Assembly (NCBI GenBank): GCA_010094025.1
Contig: ML991825.1
Location: 150,258-214,257, forward strand
DNA: 64,000 bases
Direction: 5' to 3'
From: Viridothelium virens
Taxonomy: Eukaryota; Ascomycota; Dothideomycetes; Trypetheliales; Trypetheliaceae
This document shows, one piece after another, positions 61,201-64,000 of this stretch. The stretch's first letter is position 1; each line of letters opens with the position of its first letter. The notes under the pieces were generated by a model. That model made no database searches, had not been told where the DNA came from, and saw only the letters and a list, made by a program, of their open reading frames with translations. The translations under genes and the position numbers were made by a program.

Positions 61201-63507
61201 TTACAGATCCACAAATTCGCCCGGGATCGCCTCCTTATTCCTCCAACTCTCGAGGTACTTAAGAACCTTCTTCGACATCGTCTCCGTGTCATACCCAAAG
61301 TGCTTATAAATGTACTTTCCCGGAAGACTGTGACCAAACGTCTTCATGCAAATGCCAGCATCCGCATACCTCTCCCAACTCGTGGGCGTGTACGGCTCGA
61401 TCACAACCGCCGGAACGCCCTCATGCCTTCTCAGCACATTGCGGCGGTACTCACGTGGCTGGGCCTCGAAGAGACGCTGACAAGGGAAGCTGACAACGCG
61501 AGCTCGAATGCCGTAATCCTCAGACAGATACGAAGCAACGTTCAGAGCAAGAGAGAGCTCCGCGCCCACGCCAATGAGCGTGACCTGCGGATCCGACACG
61601 TCGCGGACGATGTACGCGCCCTTGCCCACTTTGGAACGGCGGGTGACGCCCGTCTGAGGGACGGCATGTCGGCTTGTGGAGATGATCGATGGTGTTCTCT
61701 TCGCTTTGATGGCCTCGATCCAGGCGCCGGCGACTTCCTCGCTGTCGGCTGGCCGGATGTACAGCATATTGGGCATTGCTCGGAATAAGGCGGCAAGTTC
61801 GATCGGTTGGTGTGTCGGACCGTCTTCTCCTGCGCCGATGCTGTCGTGCGTGGCAACGTGGATGACCTGGAGATGCTGTAGGGCGCCCATCCGCACACCT
61901 GGCGCGGCGTATATGTAGAACATGAAGAATGAACTGGTGACAGGGAGGATTGTCCGTGGGGCGTACGCAGCGAGGCCGTTGGAAATGGATGCCATCACGT
62001 GCTCACGGATACCGTAATGGATATATCGTCCCGTGTAATCGCCATCTGGTCCCGAAGTCGTCTTCAGAGAAGGCGGCTGGAAATCTATTTTTGACGGATA
62101 TCCCATGTTGACCGACGGACTCAGATCTGCAGTACCCACCATAAATGATTTGATCTTATCGATGATGGGACCAAATACAAGATTGTTGGATTTGCGAGTT
62201 GGTGTGGGTGAATCTGGAAAGCTCTGTGGAATTAATTCTTCAAAGTTCTCCGGAATTTGGCCCTCGATCCTCGCTTTGAAATCTGTTGCCACATTTGGAT
62301 GTTTACTAGAGAACTCATCCAGCACATGGTTCCACTCTTGCACCCACCTGTCACCCCGCGTAGGGATATCTTGGTAGAATTGTTTGACTTTTTCTGGAAT
62401 GACGAAATGCTTTTCTTGGTCCCAACCGTACGCTTTCTTCATGTCTGCAACACTTTTCGTACCAAATGGGACACCGTGCGCGACTGCTTGGCCAGCCACC
62501 GCACTCCCTACGCCAATGATAGTTCGAACGTTAATGAATAAGGGCCTCTCCCGTGACGGATCTTTTCCCTTTGCTAGCGCCGCAACAATGGCCTCGACAT
62601 CGTTGACACCATCTTCAATATCGACCACATCCCAGCCGCAGGCCCGCATCTTAGCGTTGACGTCCTCAGTATTGGTCATGTCGACACTGCCATCACATGT
62701 CACCTGGTTATTGTCATAGATAACAGTCAGGTTATTCAGCCTTAGGTGTCCTGCGTAGGAAAATGCTTCGCAACCGACCCCTTCTTGGAGGCACGCATCG
62801 CCTACCATGCACCAGGTGTGATTGGAGACCACCTCATACCCCGGCCGATTGTAGGTTGCCGCAAGGTGCTTTGTCGCCATTGCGAGGCCGACAGCATTTG
62901 CAATTCCTTGACCAAGCGGCCCTGTTGTAAGCTCAATGCCGTCGTGTTCGATCTCTGGGTGGCCAGGGCATAGGCTGTCCGGTCGTTCTGAATGATAAGA
63001 TTTGAGCTGCTCCCATGTCATTGCCTTGTATCCAGTAAGGTATAAGTTGCAGTATTGAAAAAGGCAGGCATGACCTTGAGATTTGTTAGCTTGCTGTGTT
63101 CGGTGTTGAAGGCCTTTGGGCTACTTGCTGACCATTGGAAAGCACAAATCGATCTCGGTTGAACCAAGACGGATCGTTTGGAGCATACCGCATAGCATAC
63201 TTCCAAAGAGCCACTCCGATTGCTGCCATGCCGATGGCTCCCCTGAAACTCATCTCAGCTTGGTCGTAGCAACTGTTCTGTCGACTACCAACCCTGGATG
63301 GCCCATGTTGAACTGCTCGCAGAGATCTGCAATGAGCAATCGAAAAGACTGCAATACTAATTGGATATCTTCACGACTATACTTTGCCGGTGCCGAAGGC
63401 GTAGACTCTGCTTGTAGGAGGCCATCGACCGTAGCCTTGCCATATGACGTAGAGCCGTTCGTGGTCCCATTCGGGGTCAAGCCATTCATGCTCAAAGTTT
63501 GAGCCAT
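61201..63507 (-). CDS. Dihydroxyacetone synthase / transketolase family
   Basis: Three exons (63507-63293, 63242-63133, 63074-61201) encode 732 aa. Thiamine-diphosphate motifs are intact: the GHPG start of the TPP fold (FNMGHPG), TTGPLGQGIANAVG, and GDACLQEGVGCEAFSYA followed by IYDNNQVTCDG. The middle and C-terminal transketolase domains follow (IREHVMASISNGLA, THDSIGAGEDGPTHQP). Length and sequence style fit the dihydroxyacetone-synthase branch, which transfers a two-carbon unit from xylulose-5-phosphate to formaldehyde, rather than ordinary transketolase. The C-terminus reads EFVDL, not a PTS1 (SKL/NKL-type), so unlike the methylotrophic-yeast enzyme it is not obviously peroxisomal. Start is the Met of MAQTLSMNGL; an upstream in-frame Met is at 63522. 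Confidence 0.9.
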
Positions 63508-63594
63508 CGTGTAGGAAAACAATAAAAGAAATTGATGAGAGCAAGGGAAAAGTAAAGGAGAGAGAGAATTGAGAGAACAGAAAAGCTTTAAGAG

Positions 63595-63966
63595 TTAAAG
63601 GACCGAAATTGCGGAGATTCCTACATCGTGCATTGATAAACACCGATTGACTTCGTGGTATGCTTTACAATCGTTTGGACCAGCTTGTGCTTGGTCCCTC
63701 GTCATCTGGAGACATAGCGTCATCCGGATTACTGCGATGAGGCAAGAGTCAACTGTGCCTGGGATGGTTTTGGGGTGGGGTTGCGGGGTGTGAACATATG
63801 GCGGAAAGTTTGCCGGGCGGTTCGGCATGCTTCTTTTGCTTGTGCTGAATGCCACGGCTGAGCTTCTTCTAAGAGAAGTATCGATTGGCAGTGTCTTCAA
63901 TCTGATGTTGTTCATGAAGTAGATCCAATCAACATAGCCTCGGAGGTGGTGTTTACCACATCTCAC
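63595..63966 (-). CDS. Possible small protein with CX9C motif
   Basis: An open frame of 123 codons; the Met at 63828 (MPNRPANFPP) gives a 77-residue protein. It contains a Cys-x9-Cys pair (C-LIAVIRMTL-C) and, 19 residues later, a Cys-x8-Cys pair (C-KAYHEVNR-C). Twin CX9C proteins of the mitochondrial intermembrane space look like this, but the second spacing is off by one and the window edge hides any 5' exon. It lies upstream of dihydroxyacetone synthase on the same strand. It may be real or a chance frame. Confidence 0.35.
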   Translation of the reverse strand: MRCGKHHLRGYVDWIYFMNNIRLKTLPIDTSLRRSSAVAFSTSKRSMPNRPANFPPYVHTPQPHPKTIPGTVDSCLIAVIRMTLCLQMTRDQAQAGPNDCKAYHEVNRCLSMHDVGISAISVL

Positions 63967-64000
63967 GCGCGCTCGGATCCCTTCATGTAGATCCTTACGC

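Overview
This window comes from the nuclear genome of a filamentous ascomycete (Pezizomycotina). Most genes are cut by short GT-AG introns of about 46-80 nt with CTRAY-type branch points. The families are typical of these fungi: a multimodular NRPS, STAND-like and ankyrin proteins, secreted GMC oxidoreductases, a heme-thiolate peroxidase, a GH3 beta-glucosidase and dihydroxyacetone synthase. I cannot name the species. Exon-intron structures below were worked out by hand; where lengths are given, the exons add up to an uninterrupted frame.

Layout. (1) 187-6.3 kb: an AAA+ ATPase (-) and a STAND-like protein with a degenerate nucleotide-binding region (+). (2) 7.3-35.7 kb: a probable biosynthetic gene cluster. 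It holds a SAM methyltransferase, an SDR, an FAD monooxygenase, an MFS transporter, a cytochrome P450, a 2OG-Fe(II) dioxygenase and an intronless 16.3-kb NRPS of 5420 residues. Many of these genes sit as head-to-head pairs sharing promoters (SDR/FMO, MFS/P450, and NRPS with the ankyrin gene). (3) 36.4-39.0 kb: a STAND-type N-terminal domain joined to ankyrin repeats. (4) 39.6-46.7 kb: a secreted heme-thiolate peroxidase beside two secreted GMC oxidoreductases. (5) 46.7-53 kb: sparse DNA with a truncated pogo-type transposase, a macro-domain-like protein and a Ysc84-type protein. (6) 53.3-57 kb: a secreted GH3 beta-glucosidase with a palindromic GGCTAA site upstream, and a small secreted protein. 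(7) 59.2-64 kb: an SPFH-domain protein, a dihydroxyacetone synthase and a possible small cysteine-motif protein.

How the genes may work together. The NRPS reads A-T-(C-A-T)x4-CT: five adenylation domains, five carrier domains, four internal condensation domains and a terminal condensation-like domain. It has no epimerase, N-methyltransferase, thioesterase or reductase. This fits assembly and cyclising release of a pentapeptide. Flanking P450, 2OG dioxygenase, FAD monooxygenase, SDR and methyltransferase could decorate it. No regulator gene is seen in the cluster. Separately, the GMC enzymes could make the H2O2 that the neighbouring secreted peroxidase consumes.
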